Assembly: GCA_038503065.1 (NCBI GenBank)
Contig: JBCAMK010000008.1
Location: forward strand, 620,001 to 684,000
DNA length: 64,000 nt
From: Paragyromitra xinjiangensis
Lineage: Eukaryota; Ascomycota; Pezizomycetes; Pezizales; Discinaceae
Direction: 5' to 3'
Shown here: positions 1 through 12,647 of the stretch, one piece after another
How the letters are laid out: the number at the start of each line of letters is the position of its first letter
How positions within the stretch are numbered: the first letter of the stretch is position 1
Notes under the pieces: model-generated
The model's input: only the letters and a program-made list of their open reading frames with translations
Told to the model about the DNA's origin: nothing
The model's database searches: none
Translations under genes and position numbers: made by a program

Positions 1-398
1 TTGTAGATCTCTATTGCACCTGTGGCGGGGCTGTATCGGGCGATCAAGAGGTATCCTGTAAACCGGCGGTCACCATGCCAGACATGTCCGTGAAGCCAGA
101 GGTGGCGGCGGAGCGCTACATACAACTCCTTGAAAGATTTGTAGGGAGTTGGAGAATTGAGATGTAAGAACACGACGGCTCGAGCCCAAAGATTATCTGA
201 CTCGGCCAGTAAATTGAAACGCCGGGATAATTGTGTACAGCGTCCAAGGGCGATCCCGTCAAGAAGTTCCAGGATGAGAGTTAGGATTTCTAGGATACGG
301 TTTCAGTGCGAGGGTATATGTATTTAGGGGACAGGTTGAAGCTTACCATTTGGGAGAGAGAGGATGTTCGTCTTTTGTATCCTAGTTGGAGCCGTCAT
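1..398 (-). CDS. F-box protein, N-terminal part (runs off left edge)
   Basis: Read on the minus strand as two exons, 398-347 and 289-1, with a 57-nt GT-AG intron (346-290). The first ATG is at 398-396. The 113 visible residues hold an F-box core (LPNEILTLILELLDG, then a C-x-Q-L-S-R-R-F segment and NLWARA), followed by a Trp/His/Gly-rich stretch (LWLHGHVWHGDRRFTGYLLIARY) that resembles the segment after the F-box in a conserved group of ascomycete F-box proteins. F-box proteins dock substrates onto the Skp1-cullin-F-box ubiquitin ligase through the F-box. The substrate cannot be told from this fragment. The frame is still open at base 1, so the C-terminal part lies outside. The gene is divergent from the coiled-coil gene. 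The exon structure is inferred from frame and splice signals only. Confidence 0.72.
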
Positions 399-1775
399 GA
401 CTTTATCCACTAATGGGTAACGAGTGGGTCGGGGAGGTGGTAAAAACGAAATGGAACGATCTCATGGCAGAACCTGAGATTGAGATGAAGATGAGTCTCA
501 ATAAGTTGATGATGAAAGGTCTCGGGGGGAGGGGAGTTTAGTGTTTAAGCTTGACAGGTTCTATGTATCAGTAAGACAGCTCTGTCTGTTCTTACTACCT
601 TCCACTCTGCGGTGGCCTAAATATGATGTATGGTACGAGTGATTGATCAGGATCTGATTCCACTTGGTTAGTCGGTGAGCCGCATTTCACATGTTGGGGC
701 AATACCTGAATTTTCCGGGGTATCCACAAGTAACGATTTTTTTTACCGGAACAAACACCTAGAGTAGCACATCCCCAGCATCAGTCTCACGATGATGCTA
801 AGTCATCCCGGAAGCGATGTCTTGGAGCAGCCCCGCTCCACCTCATGGCATAACCTCTTAGAAAGGTGGGGAGAAGTTGCCATGGCAACGGCTTGAGCAC
901 GTACTCACGTGATAAAAATCTATTACATGGCTCGGTTCCTGCATAAGTTTCCCCCATAGTCTGGAATTCGAACGACATAGGCACCTACATTGTAAAAAAA
1001 ATCCGCGATTTAATATCTATTCTTCGCCGCAGAACATTCGGTTGTTCTTTTTTTTGTTCTCAACCAGACCAATCGAGCTTCGAATAGCCGCGGAAACTGT
1101 GGACGATGCAGACGAGTTTTATGACAGCTGGCACCGTCATTTCCTGAAAAGTGTCTTTGGGGTTTCCTGTAGATTGATAGGTTATGGAAGAGATAAAAAA
1201 ATCAGGGAAGATGCCAAGGGTCGCTCTGTTGGCAACGTTTCGCCCCAACACACATTTTGGCTGATGCATGCACTCACACGTAGAGTCACAGCCTGAGAAC
1301 GCGATTCCGCTTATGTCCTGCCCACTCACATTTCAACTCCCAAGTCACCATCCCTCCTTCACCTCAATCCCGCTCAATCGTGCTCTACCGGCCATTCGGC
1401 CCTCCAGCTCATCACTGCTTCTGCTGCCTTCCTAGAAGAGTGGTGTAGAATAGAGCAGAGCAGAACAACGAAGGTATGGAAAGATATCCCACATCCTAGT
1501 CATCAGGCTGCAGTTGCCAGCCAGCTTTTATGAATTTGGCTTTCTTCTGATTCATCAGGCCCTCGGGTCACTTTTTCTGCTTTGCTTGCTCTACTTCTTA
1601 AAGACCTTACACTCCGCTAACCTTATTCAACTCTCCCAAAGCTGGAAATTGGTTAGGTACAGAAATTACTCCCAAGACACTAAAAACGAACATTCGTAAA
1701 AAAAAGCGCAGCATACCAAAAGAACCAAGATCTATTTTGCCTCAGTGGTCATAGCTAAAGATCCACTTTTCAGAG
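399..1775. other. intergenic region between divergent genes
   Basis: About 1.4 kb separates the start of the F-box gene (minus) from the first proposed exon of the coiled-coil gene (plus), so it should hold both promoters. Short open frames are present on both strands (for example 1042-1296 and 787-984) but none has a recognisable domain or splice support. I see no RNA gene or repeat. Confidence 0.5.
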
Positions 1776-4700
1776 ATGCCAGCTACCTACTCATACAAAG
1801 TGCGAGTTCTCGCTGCCTTGGACGCGCACTATAACCCCCAGCGCCCTTTGCCCATACCTTTACGATCCATCGGTTCGTGCTCTCATCGCCCCACCCCCGC
1901 TTTTCTTCTTTTGTGGCTGACGATATCTTTTTATCTTTGAAGACTCAAGGTATGAATCGGACTGCAATGCGAACCATCTCTTCTTGCCTTCAACGTGGAA
2001 AAAACGCGTCAAAATCGTATGTCTTTGAACGCCCGGATTTCCTACTCCCAACTTTGGTTTCGTTGTCATTCCCTTGCTGACAGTCGTGTAACATATAGGT
2101 ACTGGATAAACTCGTCTTAGATGGCTTTCTCGTCGAAAATAATAGCAGCTACATCCCTGCACCCCGACTACGCACTATTATAGCAGACGAAAAGATTCGC
2201 CTAAATGTCAACCACAGGAATCACGAGTGGAGGGTTTTTGCAGGTGTAGCCAAGAAGATAGAAGCGTCTACGGTTGTAAGTCATGGGAATGCAGCTCCAT
2301 CGTCAACACCCGCTGGACGAACAAGAAACCGGACTAGCCTGTCCATCGCTGAAATACGTAATGCCGCTGCTAGTCCGGCTCCCGCATCTGCCCCCAACAA
2401 TGTTCGTAGACACGCTACAAGAAGGGTTCGCTATTCAGATCCAGGGCCGTTTCTCTCACAAGTAGGCTCATTATCCTCAGCAACGGGTGGCCAGAAACGG
2501 CGGTCGATAGGTGTCTCGTCTAGTGTTTCTGGTGCGCCTACTGCCCGCACAATTCCGGTGGTATTGCCGCATCGTCGCCGCAGCATCGTTCCCACTCGCA
2601 ACCATCGCCGGCACACACTTGCTGTCCCACCTACCCGTCAGCAGGTCTCTTCATCTTCCCCGGAACCGATCTCCCAGGAAATTCAATTCTTCCCATTGAG
2701 GCAGGCTCTTTCAGCTCGCACACGTCGCGCTCTCCGGCGTAATGCACTTAGCGAGGAAATGAACAATATCGACGCTGAGAAACGTGATGGACAAAAGAGG
2801 AATCGTGAAGAACTCGCTAGGTTGAGGGCTGAGCTAGCTGAGAGCTCCGGACGACTTCGGGAACTAGAAAGAGAGCTTGCCGCTGCTAGATATGCGCCAT
2901 CCGAGGAGCCAGAACCACTACCTCCGATTAATGAAGAGCAAGATGATGAGAATTACATGAGTTATATTCCAGCCGATGTACCTGAGTCTCAAGCTTCCTC
3001 GCCATCTGTGAGAGAGAACATGGCTTCCGATGGACCGCAGCCTGACAATGTGAGGACCAACCATGCTCCAACATCTCACCGTGACCAGAAAATTAGAGAC
3101 CTCGAGTCTATGATCGAAGTCTTACGAAACGACATCGCACAGCGCGCAGAAGAAGAACGGCTTCGTGCACAGGAGGATGAGGTTTTCCATGATGCCGAAG
3201 AACAGATTCTGCATGAGGAGAATCATTCTTTGATCGGAAAGATTGAGGAACTTACTACCGCAAAAGGCAAAGTAGTCTCTTTTGACAGCGATGTGCAGGA
3301 AATAGGATCAAAGGAGAGAGAGAGCGAGGACGGATATATGGGGCCTCTTGACGATGATTCCGAAGAAGGCATTACGAATATCGGGGCAAATATGGCTTTT
3401 CGCTCCGCTAGCATTGATCGCGGATTTGGTGTATCAAGTCAACTGATCCGGGCCTCCAGCCATCCGATTGAAACCGATGTACACACTAGCAGGGTTGCGG
3501 ATCTCGGAGATCAGAACGAACAGCTTCAGCGAACCATTGATGCTCAGGGCGAGAAAATCCAGGAGATGGAGAAATATTTGGAGCAAACTCAAATAAGTGC
3601 GAGCGAACGTGAAAAGGTGCTCAATAAACTTAGGGGGGAAAACGAAAAGTTGAGGAGGCTGGAGAAGGAATTGGAGGAGAAAGTCATTGAATTGGAGGAA
3701 ATGGAAGGGGAGAGGCTGGAGAACGTGGGCCATAGGACTGTGCAGACGGATGAACTAGTGGATCAAGAGAAGACCGAGATGGAGGAGAGGATGCATAGTT
3801 TGGCGGAGCAGGTTGCAGAGTTGCAGGGTATGGTTGAAGTCGTTGTTGTAGAGAAGAGAGAGATCGAGGCCAGGATTGCAGTCGCCTATTCGCAAGTTAC
3901 GAGTTTACAGGCTGCTGTGGAGGCTGGTCAAGTTGAAAAGCTTGAGGCTGATTCTCGAATTCACGCTCTGACGATGCAAGTCGCCGACCTCGAGGATATT
4001 GTATCTCAGGAGAATAAGGAAGCTCAGCATAGAATCAATGTCGCCAGCACACGTATTGCACAGTTGAAAAAGGTTGCTGAGGCTGGTGAAGCAGCGAAGA
4101 TCAAGGCTGAAGCTGAAATTCTCGCCGTGACGAATCGAGCGAAAGAACTGGAAGCCGCTGCTTCCAAAGAGAGGAGAGGAGTTGAAGTTAGAGTTGCGGA
4201 GCTTGAGTCGGCTATTGAATCAGGCAAAGCCGCAAAGATCGAAGCCGAAACCCAAATAATGGCTCTTTTGGGTCGGATCAAGGAACATGAGACCTTTGCC
4301 TCGGAGATGAAGTGCGTGGCCCAGGCTCAGATTGCGGATTTGCAGAGTGTTCTTGAGTCTGGCAAAGCCGCAAAGGCTGAGGCTGAGACTCAGGTTCTTA
4401 CACTTATGGATGAAATAAGGCAGCTCGAGGCTACCATCGCTGAGGAGAGAAGAAAGGTTGAAGCTATGATTGCTACTACTAATTCCCAAATTGCGGATTT
4501 ACGAGCAACTATCGAGGCCGACGAATCTGCAAAAGTCGAAGCAGAAGCTCAAATCCTTGAGTTGAAGTTGCAGATTAAAGACCTCGAGATGGATTTATCG
4601 GCTGTCGCAGAAGAGAAAGATGAAATGCAGAGGGAGACGGATGAACTGGGTGGTAGGGTGGAGGAACTAGAGATTGAGATCGAAGAGTTGCGCGTGGAGA

Positions 4701-7510
4701 ATGCTGGGATAAGGCAGGAGGTGAAGATTATGGTACAGAAGAGCAAGGAGTTTGAGGAAGCAACCGATATCTTGAAGCAGGGCAAGGCCAGCCTGGAAAA
4801 AGATGTCGAGAATTTGAAGGGAGAAGTCGAGGAGTTGGAAGATGCAGCTGAAACCCTAAGGAAGGTTAAAGCTTCACTAGAAACCGATTCGAGCAATCTC
4901 AATGCACAATTCATTTCCCAACAAAAGGCCTTGGAGTTAGCAGAAGGGACCCGCGAAAAATTTGAGCGGAATGTTGTTGAACTTCGCTCTCATATTGAAG
5001 CTTTCGAGCAAGCAGCGGATATCTCCAGAAATGAAAAAGAGAGCCTTGAGCGAGATGTTATCTCACTGCGGACTCGAGTTTCATCTCTTGAAGGCGCCCA
5101 GAAGTTTGCGGGGGACGAGAACCGGGAACTCCAAAGGAATATTGATGAGCTTCATGCTCAGATCGGGTCTTTCGAGCAGGCAATCGAGGCTGCCGGTCAG
5201 GAGAAGGAGCAGTTGGAAATTGTCATTGCCGAGTTGAAGTCTCAGATCGAGGCGCTCAAGAGGGCAGAAAAAGTTGCCAACCAGCAGAAGGAAGTCCTTG
5301 AGCAGACGCTTGTTAAGTTGAACGTTCAACTTGCTCAAGTAGGCGAAAAATTGGACGCTACTTGTGCAGAAAATAAGCTTTTTCGGCAAGAAATCGATAA
5401 CCAGAGGTCTGAAATCGGGTCGCTTGAGCGACTTCTCGAGCTATCTAACCGGGAAAAGAAGGACCTACGTTGCGATATCCAGAAATTAGAAAGTAAGGTG
5501 GTGTTGCTAGAAGGTAGCAATGAGCAAAATCGCGTCTTGCAGGTTGACATTGAGGTTCTTCGTGTCGAGATCAACATCCTCAAACAAGCTGCGGAGATCG
5601 CCGATGAAGAGAAGTCTATCATCCAACAAAAGATACAACCATACATCCAAGGCGAGCAATCATTGGATATGGCGGTCGAGGAGGTCCTTACGGAGCTGGT
5701 TATGGCTAAGAATCGCGCCGACGAGAATGAAAGGATTAAGACTGAACTGTCAAATAAGATTAGAATCTTGGCGCAAGAGGATGACAACCGCAACGCAGAA
5801 CCAATCAGTCCCGAGGAGATGGTAGAGAGTTTAACGGATCGCTTTAGAGAGGTTCGTGACAGTGTGGAGAAGTTGTATGAGCTTTGTGGGCAAACTAAAG
5901 GGGGTCCGTTCGAAGGTTATGATTTGGAAGACTTTGCCTGGACCGGTTCCAATGAGAGTGCTCTCGAAATTCTTGGAAAATTGGTCCGGGATATGTGTCG
6001 GAAAGTTACAACTGTGCAGGCACAAGCAGAGGAGATGAAGGAAGGTTGGGAGAAGGATAAAGAGCAGCATAAACTTTATGGAGGGTTTCTCGAAGACATT
6101 GTTACGGCTGTCTGCGGCGAGGACCAGAGGTTGCCTAGGAAAGATCAAGCACTGAGCCTTGTTACCCTCCGTCTCTCGGAACTTAGGCAGCAGATTGAAG
6201 CTGCCGAAGAGAAGGTCGAGGAGCTTAATGGTTCTGTGGCGCGCAAAGATAATACTATCAAGGATTTGGAGATGAATATCGACAACGCCTTTCTGCGTGA
6301 AGTAGAAATCAACAAGAGACTCGTCAATTCTCTATCTGCCCACAATCTTGAGGCTGCCCGCTTGGATAAAGCTCAAATCGATATTGGGGAGCTTACTAGG
6401 GTCATTGGCAAGAGAGACGAAGAAATCGAGAAACTGGAAGCAATGATCGAGGAGCGAGCCAGGAGGGAACGCGAACTCCTGGAGAATATTGGACAGCAGG
6501 CGGCCTTTCACAATGCCGCCATCAGCGAACTTGAGCAACAAAGGGACGAGGCTATTGCCGACGTAGAGGAACGACTAGCAGGTATGCAAGAAGCCAAGGC
6601 CAACGCGGAACATCTTTCCAACCAGACACATGAGAAGGATACCCTTATCATCAAGAACCTTCGAGATAGCGCCGTAGCTGCACAGATTGAGATTGAGGAG
6701 ACCAACAGGAGGGTGGAGGCCATGAAAGTTTCTCACCAGAAGATCGTGGAGGAACTCGAGGGGCGTTTAGCTCAGGGTAGAGGCGATTTGGCTGAGGCAT
6801 CCAGAAAGCTTCGTGAGACCGTTGACAAGAGTAACAGCGATATCTTGTCCCTCAAAAATAGGCTAAAATCGTCCTCAGATGAAGTTGGGCGTCAGCAATT
6901 GTCTTTGAAAAAGGTCCTCGCGGAGCGTTTCAGCGTTACAAGGCAACTCAATGCTGAGATTCAGAGCGGCCAAGATGCTATCGCTAGCCTTGAGAAGCAG
7001 ATTCAAGTTATCCAACTGGATGCAAAATTCCAGTACGAGTGCGACCTGGAAGTTATTGCTTCATTTAAGGCCACCGCGGATGCTGCGGAAGAGGAGAAGA
7101 AAGTTCTACAAGCCAGAATCCAGTTTCAAATTGAGGAAGTAAATGAACTCGAAGACTGTATTGATAAACTCGAGAAGAAGCATGCCGAAACGATTCAGGA
7201 GTTTGCCAACGAGGTGACAAAGTTTACGACGAGATTTGGGGACACGAAGAACCGGTGTGCTAGGGACAACCTTCTGCGACGGGCTGAGGGGCCTAGGAGT
7301 AGACGCAAGAGGATTAGAGAGGAACAAGATGAAGAAGAAGTTTGTGCTACAAGACGAATGCCCCCTACACCCGCGTCATCCGTTGTTGCTGGACCAAGTG
7401 TTGTTGAAATAGTAAGGAAGAGGGAGAGCAAACGAAGGAGGTATGATAGTGGCATTGGGGTTGAGGAGGACGACGAGGAGTCCGAGGGGGTCTCGCAAGT
7501 TGGTGCTTAG
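1776..7510 (+). CDS. very long coiled-coil protein with basic C-terminus
   Basis: The frame is open without a stop from 2121 to 7510, but the first ATG inside it is far downstream. A phase-matched first exon, 1776-1872 (32 codons plus one base), joins through a 248-nt intron 1873-2120 (donor GTTCGT, acceptor CTTAG) to give about 1,828 residues. The donor is weak and another first exon is possible. Residues 1 to ~80 look globular, ~80-250 are Ser/Arg/Pro-rich and disordered, and from ~250 to ~1,760 the protein is almost continuous heptad coiled coil broken by acidic stretches. The tail carries RSRRKR and KRESKRRRY clusters that look like nuclear signals. It probably acts as a scaffold or tether, but I do not recognise the family. 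Antisense and other-frame ORFs over this gene are by-products of its Glu/Lys-rich codons. Confidence 0.72.
3896..4489 (+). repeat. degenerate 46/53-residue repeats inside the coiled coil
   Basis: Four consecutive units of the coiled-coil protein start with a V/I-A/T-x-L segment and share a core of the form ESGKAAK-x-EAE-x-QI. Unit starts are 3896, 4055, 4193 and 4331, with the next near 4490. Lengths are 53, 46, 46 and 53 residues, so they differ by exactly one heptad. This points to growth of the rod by internal duplication with gain or loss of single heptads. Confidence 0.6.
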
Positions 7511-10146
7511 TCTTGATTTCTTCAACATTCTGTCATTCGTTTAACGGTGGTTCACTTTATTTTTGGTTTGTATAGCTGGGGGGGGGGGGGGGGCAGCCCA
7601 GGTTTTGAGGTGACGAAGTTATGAATTATCACGAGGTTTGTTGGGGTTATTCTTGGAATCGGAGGTGGAACGTCTTTTTTCCTTTGTAAATTTTGGGTGT
7701 TGAATGGTTTACACTATACATACACTTGTATTTGTCTGTGGTTGCTGGGCCTGGGTTTGTTCATAGGTTGGTTAATGTGGGGTTTGGGTATTTCTACATT
7801 ATAGTTTCTTTAGTTCTACTTTCTTCTCTTTTCTTTCCTGTCAAGTGTAGTCGGACATTAAGGCATTTTTATCGTTATTTGTGGTACGCCAGTGCGGGAA
7901 GTGTAATTTGTTTTGAGCAAATGCATTTCTATGAAGGATTACCTCAAGATGAAGATATCCAAGGCGATCCTCGATTATGTAGGAGCGCCTATCTCTAGAG
8001 ATTCATGGTACCCAACGTGTAGGTTGGTTTCGTGTTACTTCCGCCGCATAACTCTAGCACTGTCTATGCCACCACACCGTTACCACCGCCAGTCGAAGGA
8101 GGGCGGATGAGAACCTTCCGTTCCTCCCCTTTGACCACTGTGTTTGATTCTAGTTAATACATCATATTTTCTTGAGCTCTTGTGTCCGCCTCCCTACGGG
8201 AACATCGATAAAGAGATGCAAAAAATTCTCGGCCAAGGGCTAGGTTGTACATACGTCGGTTATATAGTACAAACGATGTTACGATTACTATTGGCAGAGC
8301 AATTATTACAATCTTAACTCTATCACAGTATTGAATTAATTTCTCATCCTTTCCATTCTTTATTCTGACCCTGATACAGGATGGGTTCTATGGATGGTAC
8401 CTTCGTTCAGCGTACTTATATTTACTCGGTAGTTCGTTTGGAGATAAAGGACGAGGAATCTTGTTTAAATGCGGAGGTCGAATTGGATCTGGCGGTGGAT
8501 GAGGGGCCTTGCGGCGGGGCAACTCGTTGGTGGTAGGCATCTTGGACCCTGCTAATGTCTTTGATATGGCATAAACCAAGGACTGAGATCTAAATAGGGG
8601 AATTGAGTTACCCGGACATTTCTCTGTTGCTGCTTTCTCCGGGTTCATGGACGCTACTGTAGAGCCGTGTATTGAGAGATCCCGATGGCAGCATACTCGA
8701 TAGAAGTACGAAAGATTGGCTCATAACAGCCTAAGGTACGGTTTTAGTGCTTTGGATTAACTCCTACTTGAAAGTCGGTATGCCCTAGATTCAGGCCGAT
8801 ATTTCTTTCGGCGGTAGAGCAATTCACTAACGTAGTACTTAGGCGTTCATTAAATACTGGGAAACTTTGCAACGAGCCACCACCAAACGTCGTAATGCAA
8901 CCCCAAATGACTATGCTATGAAACCTAAACAATAGTTTGCGCTTGATGACCAATTATGCGTGGCTGCTAGTATCTCGCTGTTGATATAGTCGATTTAGTT
9001 GCCTTGAAGCGATTTTTGGTGGGGCAGGCTTGTTGCAACATTTCCCAGTATTTAATGAACGCCTACTCTAAGTATTCGAGACTTAAAAAATAGATATCAT
9101 ATGTAAGTACAAAACAGGTCATAATATGAGCTTTGGTGGTACTTGCATATGCTATTAGTTTCTGACGTCTTAACTAGCGATAGCAACTATCATCAGAGCC
9201 AGATTAGCTAATTAACCACCATAGGGCTACAGCTACCCATTGCTGAGCGACGATGGTACTTAAGGACTAGTTGGCGTTGATTTTTTGGGGGTAATGACGG
9301 CGGCTAGGAAGTCTCTTGATGTCATTCCAGCGACCACAGCGACCCTAACTTCCATAGTTCGTGTTTAACTAGGAAGGGTAATATACCTTTATGATAACCC
9401 TTGGCGATAAAAAATAATTTCTGTAGACTATAAGGGTATGAAGCTGGCTCTTGGGGGGTTCGAGACTCCAAGGGAACGGATTGGTGGTAGGTGATATTTT
9501 GTGATTCAAAACCTATCAGACTGCCTCAGGTGCAGGGCTTTCCGGGGATGCTGGCTTCCGAATTACTCGTAGTAGGGTTTTTAGAGTGGTTAAGCTTCTA
9601 AGTGGTGGTTCCCATAAATGGAATCAAATGGAATTAGCGATGGCTCTGGATAGTGATAACTAAGTGCCTAGCAGTGAGACCACGAAGCTAAACTTCGTCC
9701 AGGCGTCTATCATCAAATATTTCCGCCAAGTTGGACCCGAGGTGTATCATGAGCAACTGGTGTTTGCGTCTTCTCAACGCTTATCGACAGGAGGTAACGC
9801 TAATCCTGTGCATTATTTCGTGTGTAGGGATAGTGTGGCTCACTCACCAATTTGGTCAACAGGAGCCTGTACTGAAGCGTGAATCAAACACCCAGAAATG
9901 TCGCAATGAGCCGCATCACATCAGAACCGTCCCGAAGCGACCAAATATTATACTATACAGAATGAAGGGAATTGGCTTCAGGGCCAAATTTATGTGGCTG
10001 TACGTTTTGGCCACTGCGTTGCAACTAAAATCCGAGCTTGAAGTTTGAACCGTTTGGTCGTGTTATACGGGTGTTGCTCGCTGCAGCCTGACGGATTGGG
10101 GCTGGAATTTCTGTGGGGATTGTTATCCCATAGGCTTTAACCGATC

Positions 10147-10890
10147 GGGGACAGATATGTCCCCAAATTGAGCGTGGTAACCAGCCTTAGAAATAGAAAC
10201 TTAAACTTCTAAAAAATTTAAGAAAATCCAGGAGAATAGGGAATGAGAGGGGCTGCCCCATATTGATCTTCTGTATGTTTTGGGCTACTAATAGAAGACA
10301 TTCTTACCCAAGTAGAACCTGGTTGGTGGTAATTTAGCCCTAAAAGTTAATACCTGTTCTATCTTGTGAAGTACATGATATTATCCAGAATCCCGAAAGC
10401 ATATTCTCCCTTTGGCTTGAGTAAATCCTCCTATCAAATTCGGAGGCAGTTGGTGCAGGTGTTATTGAGAAACAAGGAGTGCCCTCATTTGAGGGGTAGG
10501 TGATAGAGGAAATAACAGTTGCATCCACACAAAAGCATGTCACTTAGTATAAAAATCCCACTTTCCGAAAATCCATATCTCCGTATGTAATGATTATAAA
10601 AATAAGCCACCCAATTTTCTAAGCCCATGTATTTATTTCAGCTGTGTGACCTCAATTGCCCGAAAAACTGCAATGTGGTGGTTGGGGTCTACTTTTGGTG
10701 GAGGGGTTCAACCAACTTTACCAAACCATAGAACTGTGAGGAAAGGACTAGAAATAAAAGCAATACACAGTCTTGTACTACTACTAATTATCTACAATTT
10801 AGAACCTTGCTTGAAGTGGCAAACTATGGTGGTTGAAAAACTATGTGAGAGATGAAATAGGGTTCTTAAATCAGGGACAGATCTGTCTCC
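10147..10890. repeat. two copies of a GGGACAGATNTGTCYC palindrome
   Basis: A perfect 18-bp palindrome lies at 10147-10164 and a near-perfect one at 10873-10890. Both are followed by CAAA, so they are also direct repeats about 726 bp apart. They could be the ends of an eroded element or a protein-binding site. Nothing between them is recognisable. Confidence 0.35.
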
Positions 10891-11030
10891 AAAGTGGTTG
10901 AATGTTGTCTAGCAGCTCAGTATTCGCACATTCTTCTCCCCCCTCCATCTACTGCTCCATAGCTTGGTTTACAACTATCCGGTTGCCACCCTCATTAGGT
11001 TGTAGGGTGCTAGGACTTTCTGGACGTGAC

Positions 11031-11170
11031 TGTACTTGTCCTTCATCATAAGAACCGGAAAACGGGGTGGGGTGTGGCTTTGTATATTGGGAAATCTGAG
11101 CACATTCCCGTAGCATACAAAGCCACACACCCCTTGTTTTCCGGTTCTTATGGTGGAGGACAAATACATG
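11031..11170. repeat. foldback (inverted repeat) with ~55-bp arms
   Basis: The left arm 11031-11085 and right arm 11115-11170 are reverse complements with only a few mismatches; an inner 10-bp block is GGCTTTGTAT against ATACAAAGCC. The loop is 29 nt (11086-11114). A transcript from either strand would fold into a long hairpin. It may be a small foldback or MITE-like element or a source of hairpin RNA. No coding capacity is visible. Confidence 0.7.
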
Positions 11171-12647
11171 CATTTAATGCACGCCTAAATATGTAACACG
11201 TGCACTCTGACGAGAAATCTGCAGAAACAGCAAAAGCCGTCGGATCAGAAAGAAATACAGTTGAAATTGGGATGTGCAATGCAGATATCGAAGGTCTGCT
11301 CCTGACAAGGGTTAAAATTTACACTGATATTGGTGACATGTACTTGCGAGATTAAATAGCGAACTGGCTCGTGGAAAGCGAACTGGAGGGAGAAAAGAAC
11401 GCTATTGATATTGAGGATGGAGGTGCTGTACCAATGCATATTCTTGTTGCCGCAGTACTCATGCCCTCAGAGCATCTCCAAAATACGAAATATTCGCTGA
11501 AATCGAGTCAACGGCGGGTAAGCAAATTCTCTCTCCAGTTGATTTAGGAGGAGTACTCGCCTTGAGGCGCAAACCCAATCAAGTACAAGGAGCTGAGGAA
11601 CGAAGCAGGTCTTGAGATTACTAGTAATTAGGATGGACAAACGAATTTATACTAGGTGAAAAATCTGGGCCATAGATTGCCAGCAGTCGCGTAGACTAGC
11701 ACGTATGTTGAAGTACATGTAGCTAGAATAATAATAAAAATCGCGAGACTTGGGGGTGGGTTAAACCAGGTCTTATCTGACAAGGGCAGATTAGACTTTT
11801 GCTTATTTGATAGTTATTGGTAATTAGTCAATTCTTTTCTGAGATGTGTGTGTATTTTCTATTGATCCTTTTATCACGAACATCGGTAGTACATGTACTT
11901 CTTTAGCTGCACGCAACTAAACAATTATTGCTTAGCAATGCTTGGCAGTTCCTGTCTTGGGAGCAGCGAGCTGGAGTAGATGAGAATTCCATTTACTTTG
12001 ATATAGAAGCTGCTATACTTTATACGTTTAATCTGGATTTTCATTTCTTCGAAATCCGTCACTTAATGGACTAAAAGTCGATGGCAGCGAGTACTATTCA
12101 GCTGAATGCTCCCCACCCCATTGAACATGCGAGGTGACTGATCGGAATTGGGGTGAATACAAAACTAGGTCGACGGGGGATGGGAGGGAGAGAAGAGAAC
12201 TACTTCTTTTTCTCTAAGAAGGGGGGGTGTGATCGCCGTTTCCATAGCAAACGACGACTGGTACTGAATCACAACAAATGGCTGGAGAGAGCTCCTCATA
12301 GATCTTATCCAAGGACCAACTGGAGGCTGCCTTTTTTCGGTATCTACTATCCAAACCGTTCCCTGATCAAGCGATCTTGATATTGCGGTTGGTTACGCAA
12401 GGGCTATCTATTGTGATAAACTGGCGGATCTCATCCGTATAACCAAACGGGAAGCCACTTTGCTTCTTCCCACGCGAGTCAGAAACAACACATCCGGGCC
12501 GCCACGGACAGAGTGAGACGAAGTCCCCTGACTGAGCATCAAATCAACGTCGCTTCCCCCACCGTCTATCTCTCTGTATATCCCGTTCCTCCAGTCATAC
12601 ACTCATACAGGAAACCTCCTCGAAGGATAAGCGACTGGAGCTATCGC

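Larger units (their letters stand above)
7511..12647. other. long intergenic region, mostly featureless
   Basis: About 5.1 kb without a supportable gene. It begins with the 3' flank of the coiled-coil gene, including a run of 16 G at 7578-7593, and ends with the likely leader of the kelch gene (pyrimidine-rich DNA around 12.5 kb). Short ORFs (for example 7693-7998, 9664-9882, 9731-10048) show no domain and no splice context. It contains the foldback sequence and the two palindromic 16-18-mers listed separately. Confidence 0.5.

Noticed and set aside
1957..2019. Alternative first exon of the coiled-coil gene (ATG near 1952 with a GTATGT donor at 2020)
   Set aside because: The donor is better than the one proposed, but the splice phase leads to a stop codon with each nearby acceptor.
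3223..7455. Antisense and other-frame ORFs over the coiled-coil gene
   Set aside because: They have Leu/Ser/Phe-rich composition expected from the reverse of GAG/AAG-rich codons, are broken into many short pieces and have no domains.
9440..9480. tRNA gene suggested by a GGTTCGAGACTCC box-B-like sequence
   Set aside because: No matching box A, acceptor stem or cloverleaf could be formed around it.
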